This document shows positions 51,120 to 58,947 of a stretch of 64,000 nucleotides of DNA, in pieces. The notes beneath the pieces were generated by a model. It saw only the letters and a list, made by a program, of their open reading frames with translations, was not told where the DNA came from and made no database searches. The translations under genes and the position numbers were made by a program. The DNA comes from Chryseobacterium sp. ON_d1 (GTDB lineage Bacteria > Bacteroidota > Bacteroidia > Flavobacteriales > Weeksellaceae). The stretch's first letter is position 1, and every line of letters starts with the position of its first letter. The stretch spans positions 25,483 through 89,482 of the forward strand of contig NZ_BJTC01000019.1 of assembly GCF_006829085.1 (NCBI RefSeq). Direction: 5' to 3'.

Positions 51120-51671
51120 TTACCTGTAAAATCCATCCATGATTTTTTTTTCTGTGTCTAAAGATTGGATTTTTGCAATTATATCTGTCTTTGTAATATT
51201 TTTTATCAGTAAAAATCTATTTAAAACCCAAGTAATATCATGAGGATAATATTCCCAATATAAGTGCTGAGATAATCTTTTTGTTGTTTCAATTAAATAA
51301 TCCATTGTTGAATATGTCCAATAGTAACAGTTCTGGGTATGCTTTGAAACAGCCTCAATCATTATAACCTGTACTTCCTCTTTCTCAAATCTAAAATTTG
51401 TATAGAAAGAAAAGCTTTCATTTTCTGTTAGAAGGTATTTATTTTTTATCTTAAAGAAAAACATTGAGTTTTCATTAATTTCAGTAGGACTGTAGAAGAT
51501 CACATCATCGTCTTCATAATCATACAAATGTCCATCTTCTCTGTACGTCAAAATATCACATATCAACTTATCTTTATATGTATATCCTTCCTGAAAGGCA
51601 TGACCGACCATGAAAGTTTCAAACTCGCCTGGTTGGAAGCCAAATAATTCCTTATTTATTTCTAACTCCAT
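51120..51671 (-). CDS. Hypothetical cytoplasmic protein
   Basis: 183 aa, acidic and aromatic-rich (e.g. 'HLYDYEDDDVIFYSPTEI', 'FFFKIKNKYLLTENESFSFY'). No signal peptide or membrane helix. Not recognised. A short ATAAATT-type heptad repeat sits just before its start. Confidence 0.65.
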   Translation of the reverse strand: MELEINKELFGFQPGEFETFMVGHAFQEGYTYKDKLICDILTYREDGHLYDYEDDDVIFYSPTEINENSMFFFKIKNKYLLTENESFSFYTNFRFEKEEVQVIMIEAVSKHTQNCYYWTYSTMDYLIETTKRLSQHLYWEYYPHDITWVLNRFLLIKNITKTDIIAKIQSLDTEKKIMDGFYR

Positions 51672-51672
51672 T

Positions 51673-51700
51673 TTATAAATTATAAATTATAAATGATTAA
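51673..51700. repeat. Short heptad repeat
   Basis: TTATAAA repeated three times, then TGATTAA, at the start of the 183-aa protein gene. Confidence 0.6.
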
Positions 51701-51742
51701 TTTATCCGGATAATATACATTTTAATTCTATATAGTAAAAAG

Positions 51743-51758
51743 CCACTCTTGCGAGTGG
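51743..51758. terminator. Terminator after paralogue 2
   Basis: CCACTC-TTGC-GAGTGG hairpin located 22 bp after the stop codon of the 51780 gene. Followed on the minus strand by CTTTTTAC. Confidence 0.7.
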
Positions 51759-51779
51759 TCTGTTATTTTTGGTTTTACT

Positions 51780-52190
51780 TTACTGATAAATTACTTCATC
51801 ATTCTTTTTGATCTGGTAGCTTTTTTTATGAGGAGTGAGAACATAGCTGTCTTTAATGTGGGAACCGCTTTTCCAGATTTTCTCTTTTCCTGCTTTATCC
51901 AGAATAATACTTTTTGCTGCTCCATCCGGGATAAAAACCTCTGCTTTTGTCATACTTTTATTAAAAATAATTGCCGTCATTGAAGTATAACTTTTATCTG
52001 TACTGACTTCCTTAAGTTTAATCTTCTGATTGAAGGTTTTTATACAATTATTTTTAAGCTGTGAGTAGGTATATCCTGCGGAACTAATACAACCATGAAC
52101 ATCTCTGTCACCTCCTAATACTGGAGCACTTTTCTGTGCAAAAGCTAGGGAGCCAAGAGACATGGCACTGAGTAAAATTATTTTTTTCAT
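51780..52190 (-). CDS. Exported protein, tandem paralogue 2
   Basis: 136 aa with a signal peptide (~1-18). Shared features with the next gene: 'GGDRDVHGCISSAGYTYSQLK', 'FNQKIKLKEV', 'SYTSMTAIIF', 'KAEVFIPDGAAKSIIL' and 'IKKNDEVIYQ', and two conserved cysteines. Beta-rich and probably periplasmic. The two genes are separated by a terminator, so each may have its own transcript. Function not recognised. Confidence 0.7.
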   Translation of the reverse strand: MKKIILLSAMSLGSLAFAQKSAPVLGGDRDVHGCISSAGYTYSQLKNNCIKTFNQKIKLKEVSTDKSYTSMTAIIFNKSMTKAEVFIPDGAAKSIILDKAGKEKIWKSGSHIKDSYVLTPHKKSYQIKKNDEVIYQ

Positions 52191-52270
52191 AGGTAAATTT
52201 TTTGTTTTCTGATTGGCTAAAATATCCCAAAAATGGGATATTAATTAATTTCTCTCTAAGGTACAAAAAA

Positions 52271-52290
52271 AACCACTTTTACAAGTGGTT
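52271..52290. terminator. Terminator between the paralogues
   Basis: AACCACTT-TTAC-AAGTGGTT hairpin with A-runs and TTTTCTTTTTTT on its flanks. It lies after the stop codon of the 52311 gene. Confidence 0.85.
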
Positions 52291-52310
52291 TTTTCTTTTT
52301 TTAAACGATC

Positions 52311-52709
52311 TTACTGATAGATCACAATATTATCTTTCTTAAGCTGGTATCCGTTTTTTTTGTAAGGAACTAATACATAGCCATCCTTTTTCCACACTTT
52401 CGCTTTACCTCCCGCTCTGGTAAGGATAATACTTTCTGTATCAGCATCTTTAACGAAAACCTCAGCTTTTTTCATGTCTTTACTGAAAATAACTGCAGCT
52501 ATTGAAGTATAGCTTCCTTTTGGAGCTACTTCTGTTAACTTAATTTTTTGTTCGAAAGTTCTTACACAGTCTTTTTTAATCTGAGAGTAAGTATACCCTG
52601 CTGAACCAATACAACCATGTACATCCTTGTCACCACCTACTGTGTGAGCTTTTTGTGCGAATGCTAAAGAACCAATGAACACTGTACTCAATAAAATTGT
52701 TTTTTTCAT
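52311..52709 (-). CDS. Exported protein, tandem paralogue 1
   Basis: 132 aa from the ATG at 52709, which begins the signal peptide (MKKTILLSTVFIGSLAFAQ). Parallel to its neighbour throughout ('GGDKDVHGCIGSAGYTYSQI', 'FEQKIKLTEV', 'SYTSIAAVIF', 'LKKDNIVIYQ' end). Function unknown. A local tandem duplication. Confidence 0.7.
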   Translation of the reverse strand: MKKTILLSTVFIGSLAFAQKAHTVGGDKDVHGCIGSAGYTYSQIKKDCVRTFEQKIKLTEVAPKGSYTSIAAVIFSKDMKKAEVFVKDADTESIILTRAGGKAKVWKKDGYVLVPYKKNGYQLKKDNIVIYQ

Positions 52710-52797
52710 GTCAATTTGCATATAATAGTAATTACCGAGGTATTATTAAAAATCATGCCAAAAAACACATAATACACATTTCTGTGAGTAACTTATC

Positions 52798-55125
52798 CTA
52801 TTTTGTCCAGTTAATTTTAGAATGCTGAACGTTATCAGAACTTGTTCCGATCATAATATCAAATTCACCTGGTTCCCAGTCATATTTCAATTCTCCATTG
52901 TAGAACTTCAGGTTTTCAGGAGTGATATCGAAAGTTACTTTTTTAGATTCTCCCTTCTTCAAAAATACTTTCTGGAAGCCTTTTAATTCTTTTAACGGCC
53001 TTGTAATGCTTCCCACCATATCTCTGATATACAGCTGAACGACTTCAGCCCCGTCATAATTTCCGGTATTGGTTACTGTAACAGAGGCCTGAACCGTCTG
53101 ATTTCCTTTTGGATTCGTACTGGAAACTGCTATGTCAGAATAATTGAATTTCGTATAGCTCAATCCATATCCGAAAGCATATAAAGGGGTATTGCACTCA
53201 TCCATATAATTGGAACGGAATCTCTGGTATTCACATTTATCAGTAAGTTCCTGACTTAATGGGCGGCCTGTATTTTTAGCATTATAATAAATTGGCACCT
53301 GCCCAAGGCTTCTTGGGAATGTCATCGGAAGTTTTCCTGAAGGGTTTACTTTTCCAAACAGAACATCTGCAATTGCATTTCCGGCTTCAGATCCAGCAAA
53401 CCATGCATTCAGAATAGCATCCGGAGTATCTTTTACATTGGTTAAAGCCAGCGGACGGCCTGTGAAAAGAACCATTGCAATTGGCTTTCCTGTTTTCTTT
53501 AATTCATTTAATAAATCAACCTGAGACTGAGGAATGGTAATTTCTGTTCTTGAAGAAGATTCACCACTCATTTCCGCAGATTCTCCGATCGCAAGAACAA
53601 TTACATCGGCTTTGTTGGCAACCTCTACAGCTTCTTTTAACAATTCTTCTTTAGAACGGTTATCTCTGTCTGTTTTTTTGCCGTGAGCTGCATAAATATC
53701 TTCTAATTTAGCATCATAATCAATATTGGCACCTTTAGCAGAAAGAAACTTTACATCTTTTCCATAGTTTGCCTGAAGACCCTGCATCAGATTCACCGCT
53801 TTATCATGTTTTGCAGCGACGCTCCACGTTCCGGCCATGTTTAATGAATTATTGACCAATGGTCCGATGACCGCAACAGTTCCTGATTTTTTCAAAGGGA
53901 GTACCTGGTTCTCATTTTTCATTAACACCATTGACTGGGCAGCAGCATTTCTGGCAATATTTCTGTTTTCCAGACTGTATACTTCTTTTGCAGCCAATTT
54001 TGCATCTCCGTGTTTATAAGGATTGTCAAACAAACCAAGGTCATATTTTGCTTCAAGAATTCTTCTTGCTGCCATATCAATTTCAGCCTGTGTCACTTTT
54101 CCTTCTGCAAGAGATTTTTTTAATGTTGTTAAAAAGCCTTCCCCTACCATATCCATATCAACACCAGCCTTTAATGCTAACGCAGAAACCTGCTGAAGAT
54201 CTCCCATACCATGGTCTACCATTTCATTGATACCTGTATAATCCGTTACCACAAAACCTTTAAACTTCCATTGATTTCTCAGCACTTCGGTCTGAAGCCA
54301 TCTGTTTCCTGTTGCAGGCACTCCATCCACTTCATTGAAAGAAGCCATAACAGAAGCTACACCAGCATCAACAGCTGCTTTGTAAGGAGGAAAATATTCG
54401 TTGAACATTCTTATATGGCTCATATCAACTGTATTATAATCTCTTCCTGATTCTCCGGCACCATATAATGCAAAGTGTTTTACGCAGGCCAAGATATTGG
54501 TTCCGTTTGCCAGGTCTTTCCCCTGATAACCATACACCATGTTTTTTGCGATTTCACTTCCCAGATACGGATCTTCACCTGAACCTTCAGATACCCTGCC
54601 CCATCTTGGCTCACGTGAAATATCCACCATTGGGGAGAATGTCCAGTTGATACCATCAGAAGCAGCTTCTCGGGCTGCAACTTTTGCAGACTGCTGAATA
54701 AGATTCATATCCCATGAGGCAGCCAACCCCAAAGGAATAGGGAAAGTAGTTTCATAACCGTGAATGACATCCATCCCAAAAATCAAAGGAATTTTCAGAC
54801 GGCTGTTTTCTACCGCTACTTTCTGAACAGCTTTGATTTTCTCAGCACCTTTTATATTGAATAGTCCACCTACTAATCCCTGTTCAACTTTTTTACCTAT
54901 ATCTGAACTTTTAGCCAGACCTGTGGTAAAGTCACCAGAACTTGGTAAATTCATTTGCCCGATCTTTTCATCCAATGTCATTTTAGATAAAAGATTGTCT
55001 ACAAAAGCTTTCTTTTTAGCCTGATACTGAGCTGTCTGATAAGACTGAACGGGCTTCATTACCATTTCCTGTGCGGAAAATACAGGAGCCAATGCTAAAG
55101 TGGCAATTACAATTAACTTTTTCAT
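52798..55125 (-). CDS. bglX: GH3 beta-glucosidase (BglX-like)
   Basis: 775 aa with a signal peptide (~1-18). GH3 N-terminal barrel with nucleophile D295 in 'FVVTDYTGINEMVDHG', C-terminal sandwich ('GESAEMSGESSSRTEITIPQ') and a terminal FN3-like domain. It removes terminal beta-glucosyl units from oligosaccharides in the periplasm. It is the last gene of the SusC-SusD-GH144-like-esterase-GH3 locus, which points to a beta-glucan substrate. Confidence 0.92.
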   Translation of the reverse strand: MKKLIVIATLALAPVFSAQEMVMKPVQSYQTAQYQAKKKAFVDNLLSKMTLDEKIGQMNLPSSGDFTTGLAKSSDIGKKVEQGLVGGLFNIKGAEKIKAVQKVAVENSRLKIPLIFGMDVIHGYETTFPIPLGLAASWDMNLIQQSAKVAAREAASDGINWTFSPMVDISREPRWGRVSEGSGEDPYLGSEIAKNMVYGYQGKDLANGTNILACVKHFALYGAGESGRDYNTVDMSHIRMFNEYFPPYKAAVDAGVASVMASFNEVDGVPATGNRWLQTEVLRNQWKFKGFVVTDYTGINEMVDHGMGDLQQVSALALKAGVDMDMVGEGFLTTLKKSLAEGKVTQAEIDMAARRILEAKYDLGLFDNPYKHGDAKLAAKEVYSLENRNIARNAAAQSMVLMKNENQVLPLKKSGTVAVIGPLVNNSLNMAGTWSVAAKHDKAVNLMQGLQANYGKDVKFLSAKGANIDYDAKLEDIYAAHGKKTDRDNRSKEELLKEAVEVANKADVIVLAIGESAEMSGESSSRTEITIPQSQVDLLNELKKTGKPIAMVLFTGRPLALTNVKDTPDAILNAWFAGSEAGNAIADVLFGKVNPSGKLPMTFPRSLGQVPIYYNAKNTGRPLSQELTDKCEYQRFRSNYMDECNTPLYAFGYGLSYTKFNYSDIAVSSTNPKGNQTVQASVTVTNTGNYDGAEVVQLYIRDMVGSITRPLKELKGFQKVFLKKGESKKVTFDITPENLKFYNGELKYDWEPGEFDIMIGTSSDNVQHSKINWTK

Positions 55126-55203
55126 AAATCTATCTTCTTAAATTATTGTTTTATATTTTTTGCTTTAATTTGATGAGTTTATCTTTCAATCATTGTGTGT
55201 CGG

Positions 55204-55911
55204 TTACTTTACTTTCTTTTTCGACAGCATCCATTCATACAGCGCAGGATCTGAATACGTTGAATCCCATGAATTATGATTATCATTCGGAAAGATAACC
55301 AATTCTGCTGATGGATTTACCGGGTGCAGCTTCTGATAAAATTTAAAAGCGTTCTCCGGTAATACAATATCATCCATCCCGCCATGAAAGATTTTCATAT
55401 TCAAATCTTTAAACCGGTTGATATTGGCTGTCATAACCTGATCGGTAGGGGCACAGACTGAAGCTACTGCTGCAAACATTTCCGGATGCTCCATGGCTAA
55501 CTTCAAAGTTCCCCATCCTCCCATTGAAAGTCCTGTAAGATAGATACGGGAAGCATCTATTTTATATTTTTTCTGAATTTCTTTGATCAGATTATAGACC
55601 GTAACGGTATCCCACCACATTCCTTCGGGGCATTGGGGTGCTAAAATGGCCACAGGTTCTTTGATCAGGCTTTTATAGGTAAACGGACTGTGAGCTTTTA
55701 CCATATCAAGATTAGTTCCACGTTCTCCTGAGCCATGGAGGAAAATCATTAATGGTACATTTCCTTTAACATTCTGCGGATAATCCAGAATGTAGGACAT
55801 TTTCTCCTGTCTTTTAATTTCTTTATTGAGTTCTGCTTTTATCTCCTGCGCATTCATCTGTAATGAAAGTGGCAGCAGTAAAAGCGGGAGATGTTTCAGT
55901 TTTAATTTCAT
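55204..55911 (-). CDS. Exported alpha/beta-hydrolase esterase (CE1/PHB depolymerase-like)
   Basis: 235 aa with a signal peptide (~1-21). Alpha/beta-hydrolase features: oxyanion region 'MIFLHGSGERG', nucleophile elbow 'LTGLSMGGWGTLKLA' and His in 'PNDNHNSWDSTY', with Asp in 'HGGMDDIVLPE'. Enzymes of this type in polysaccharide loci remove acyl groups. Located between the GH144-like and GH3 genes, so a role in deacylating the locus substrate is plausible. Confidence 0.8.
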   Translation of the reverse strand: MKLKLKHLPLLLLPLSLQMNAQEIKAELNKEIKRQEKMSYILDYPQNVKGNVPLMIFLHGSGERGTNLDMVKAHSPFTYKSLIKEPVAILAPQCPEGMWWDTVTVYNLIKEIQKKYKIDASRIYLTGLSMGGWGTLKLAMEHPEMFAAVASVCAPTDQVMTANINRFKDLNMKIFHGGMDDIVLPENAFKFYQKLHPVNPSAELVIFPNDNHNSWDSTYSDPALYEWMLSKKKVK

Positions 55912-55915
55912 ATGA

Positions 55916-56010
55916 TTAGGTTTTGGCTAAAGCCATGGATTTGAATCTTTTTATTTTTAAACGGGCTTCCTTCGACCAGGCTCAGGATAATGGTCCGTTT
56001 TTATTGAATT
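55916..56010 (+). repeat. REP-like repeat (GGCTAAAGCC family), copy 7, interrupted
   Basis: TTAGGTTTTGGCTAAAGCC on the left and TCCGTTTTTATTGAATT on the right, but the right hairpin is broken by CTTCGACCAGGCTCAGGATA. It lies between the esterase and GH144-like genes, inside the presumed operon. Confidence 0.6.
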
Positions 56011-57401
56011 TACTTGAGTCCATATTTGGCTGACTGGAAGCTTAGTTTTTTTAATCCCTGCTGAATTTCCGGGGCATTCATAAAGAGCTTCCAAAGAAAT
56101 CCTGATCTGTAGTTTTCAATCATAGGGGCAATGGTTCCCTGGTCTATCGCCAGGTATCTTGGGGTGAACCAGTTGTTGTAATGGATAGACGTAGCATCAT
56201 AGGGGCCTGCAGATCCTATAAATTCAGGTTTTTGAGTATAAATGAATCTCAGGAAAGCCATGGATTCTTTTGGGGTATATGGGAAACTGCTCAAAGCAGC
56301 TGTAGGGGTTATCACGCCGTTATCATTCGATGGCATATGAGCAGTGTATCCTGTACTGCCATCTTCATTTCTTGTGTAACCGGCTGTCAATCCCCAATAG
56401 TTAGGTCCGTATCCTTTCCATTGTTTTGGGTTTTCAACACAGTATTTATAGTCGATAAGGGTTTGATTTTTATTGACTTCAAAGTAGTTTTTTACGAGCT
56501 TATCAGATAATCCGGTCGGATCCAGCCCGATATATGAATATTGTGCCCAGAACAGCGGTCCGCCATATTCTTCAGCATAATTGTGTTTTACATACAGGGG
56601 TAGCCCATATTTTGTTTTGTCTGTAAGATAGGTTCCATTTCTGGTCCAGCCTTTATAGTAGGTTTCAGCATCAATGGAATAGGTAGGTGAAGATGCTGCT
56701 AAAATATAAGTGATCAGGCATTCATTATAGCCTTCAAGAGGAAAATTCATTTCCCATTGATATTCCGGTGACCAGTGCCAGTAAAGAACTTTCTGTCCTC
56801 CTTTGGTATACCAGTTCCATTGGATTCCTTTCCACAGCTCATCACATTTTGCTGCAAGGGCCTTTTCTTCTGCATTTCCGTTTTTAAAATATTCACGGAC
56901 CATCAGTATTCCTGAAGTCAGGAATGCTGTTTCTACAAGATCACCACCATTATCTTTTTTCCCGAACGGAACTGTTTTTCCGGTTTCCCCGTTGATCCAA
57001 TGTGACCAGGCTCCTTTGTGACGATCAGCTTTAGCCAGAAAATCCATGATATGAGTGAGCCTTTTCACAGCTTCTTTTCTTGGAACAAAACCTCTTTCCA
57101 CCCCTACCAGAATAGTTGCCAGTCCAAATCCTGAGCCTCCTGTAGTAATGACGTGTTTATCATTATCGGGATAGATATTGTCTTCATGGTAGCGCTCTCT
57201 GCCTAACATTGAATTAGGTTCTGCGTAATCCCAGAAATATTTCAGAGCATCTTTCTGTACTCTATCCATAAGCTGTTCATCTGTGATATTGCTTTTTACC
57301 ACTTCCGCTTTTCCGGTTTCCGGTTTGGCAACGGGAGCATTTTTACAGGAATACACTAAAAATAAAGAGGTAATAGCCATTGATAATACGTTCCTTTTCA
57401 T
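56010..57401 (-). CDS. GH144-like / glucoamylase-family lipoprotein
   Basis: 463 aa with lipobox VYSC in the signal peptide. The PF10091-type (alpha/alpha)6 barrel is shown by 'LKYFWDYAEPNSMLGRERYH', 'ITTGGSGFGLATILVGVERG', 'GAWSHWINGETGKTVPFGKKDNGGDLVETAF' (in pieces) and 'GYNECLITYILAASSP'. PF10091 includes GH144 endo-beta-1,2-glucanases. With SusC/SusD upstream and GH3 downstream, a beta-1,2-glucan or related substrate is the best guess. Confidence 0.8.
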   Translation of the reverse strand: MKRNVLSMAITSLFLVYSCKNAPVAKPETGKAEVVKSNITDEQLMDRVQKDALKYFWDYAEPNSMLGRERYHEDNIYPDNDKHVITTGGSGFGLATILVGVERGFVPRKEAVKRLTHIMDFLAKADRHKGAWSHWINGETGKTVPFGKKDNGGDLVETAFLTSGILMVREYFKNGNAEEKALAAKCDELWKGIQWNWYTKGGQKVLYWHWSPEYQWEMNFPLEGYNECLITYILAASSPTYSIDAETYYKGWTRNGTYLTDKTKYGLPLYVKHNYAEEYGGPLFWAQYSYIGLDPTGLSDKLVKNYFEVNKNQTLIDYKYCVENPKQWKGYGPNYWGLTAGYTRNEDGSTGYTAHMPSNDNGVITPTAALSSFPYTPKESMAFLRFIYTQKPEFIGSAGPYDATSIHYNNWFTPRYLAIDQGTIAPMIENYRSGFLWKLFMNAPEIQQGLKKLSFQSAKYGLK

Positions 57402-57434
57402 GAGATCTCTTTTTATGGGTTTGTAACTAAAAGA

Positions 57435-57458
57435 AGAGGAGAACTTTCATTCTCCTCT
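57435..57458 (-). promoter_or_regulatory. Hairpin between susD and the GH144-like gene
   Basis: AGAGGAGAA-CTTTCAT... pairs with TTCTCCTCT, a 9-bp stem after the SusD stop codon. There is no strong T-run on the minus strand (TCTTCTTTT), so it may act as a partial terminator or RNA-stability element that keeps susCD levels above those of the enzymes. Confidence 0.5.
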
Positions 57459-57477
57459 AAAGTTTTATTGATTAAAT

Positions 57478-58944
57478 TTAATAGCCTGGGTTTTGTACTG
57501 ACAATCCACCCGCTTCCATTATAAAATCTTGTGGAAGTGGGAATAATTCATGTTTTCCAACAGTGAATTTTTTACCACCATCAGCTGCCATTGCAGCTTG
57601 TGCCTGTCCTGTTCTTACAAGATCAAACCATCTGTCATGCTCAAAAGCAAGTTCCAGTCTTCTTTGTTTCCAGATATCCAATCTTACGTCTGCCTGAGAA
57701 GAAGCAGGAGTATTTCCGATATTAGCTCTGTTTCTTACCTGGTTCAGGAAAGGAATAGCCGCGGATGTTTGTCCTAATTCGTTTAATGCTTCAGCTTTGA
57801 TTAATAATACTTCAGCATATCTCAGATAACGTATGTTGACGTCTGTTGAAGCCTGATCTCTATAATTTGATGAATAGGCTTTATAATTATAGAATTTATT
57901 TTCTGTATTTGGACCTACATAATATCCATCATATAAAGTCATGTCTCTGTGGATAATCGTAGCATCTCTTCTGGAATCTGTTGCAGAGTAAGCGTCATAT
58001 AAACTTTGGGTAGGTGTAGCAAATCCCCAGCCCCAGCCTGTAGTACCTCTGGCTCCCTGAACCTGGCTATACTGTTGGATTGCTCTCCCTGCCGTTCCCC
58101 CAGTACCATTAATTTCAAATATAGATTCAGCATTATTTTCTCCTGAAACCTTATAGATATCCTGGAAAACAGGAGTTAATGAATATCCTGTAACCAAATT
58201 AGCCTCATCTACAGCCAACTGCCATTTCTTCTGATATAAATACACTTTAGCTAATAAAGCATGAGCTGCACCAACAGATGCTCTTCCTACATCACTCGCC
58301 CCATAAGCTGATTTATTAGGAAGAACAGCTATAGCATCTTTAAGGTCCTGTTCTATGAATGCATAAATTTCTTCTTTGCTTTTTCTTGTAAGCGTCATTT
58401 GTTTATCTGCTTCAACTCCTGTTACAGGAACGTGATCTACTAATGGAACCCCTCCAAAAGATCTTACCAGCGTAAAATACATAAATGCTCTTAAAAATTT
58501 GGCCTCTCCTGTTAATCTCTGACGTAATTGAGAATCTGCTTTATCTAACTGAGGAAGATATTTTAATGCCTGATTACATCTGTTAATGCCCTGGTAATTG
58601 GAGGCAAACAGCTCCTTGAATGATGGAGTTGCCGCATTAAAATTCAGTGCATCCAAAACATCCTTATCAGAACCTGAATCACTCGGGCTGGAACCTTTAT
58701 CAGCATCATCTGAAACGATGGATGTCACGCCAATCCAGGCAAAAGTACTCATGTTCCAATCTAAGAACTTAGCATAAATAGCAGTTACCAAACTATTGGC
58801 TCCTTCATTATTATTGTATATTTCACCCAAAGCAGCTTCGGGAATTTTTTCTGTAGGAGAAACATCAATAAAGTCATTGCTGCAACTCTGGTTAACAGCT
58901 CCTAAAATTAAAAATGCAGCTGCTATGATATATTTCTTATTCAT
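57478..58944 (-). CDS. susD: SusD/RagB family nutrient-binding lipoprotein
   Basis: 488 aa with lipobox NQSC in the signal peptide. The family pattern is 'SPTEKIPEAALGEIYNNNEG', 'LTGEAKFLRAFMYFTLVRSFGGVPL', split here, 'GAAHALLAKVYLYQKKWQLA' (TPR), and 'RYAEVLLIKAEALNELGQ' and 'RRLELAFEHDRWFDLVR' in the RagB C-terminus. It binds glycans at the cell surface as the lid of the SusC transporter. Coupled to the SusC gene 3 bp upstream. Confidence 0.95.
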   Translation of the reverse strand: MNKKYIIAAAFLILGAVNQSCSNDFIDVSPTEKIPEAALGEIYNNNEGANSLVTAIYAKFLDWNMSTFAWIGVTSIVSDDADKGSSPSDSGSDKDVLDALNFNAATPSFKELFASNYQGINRCNQALKYLPQLDKADSQLRQRLTGEAKFLRAFMYFTLVRSFGGVPLVDHVPVTGVEADKQMTLTRKSKEEIYAFIEQDLKDAIAVLPNKSAYGASDVGRASVGAAHALLAKVYLYQKKWQLAVDEANLVTGYSLTPVFQDIYKVSGENNAESIFEINGTGGTAGRAIQQYSQVQGARGTTGWGWGFATPTQSLYDAYSATDSRRDATIIHRDMTLYDGYYVGPNTENKFYNYKAYSSNYRDQASTDVNIRYLRYAEVLLIKAEALNELGQTSAAIPFLNQVRNRANIGNTPASSQADVRLDIWKQRRLELAFEHDRWFDLVRTGQAQAAMAADGGKKFTVGKHELFPLPQDFIMEAGGLSVQNPGY

Positions 58945-58947
58945 TTT

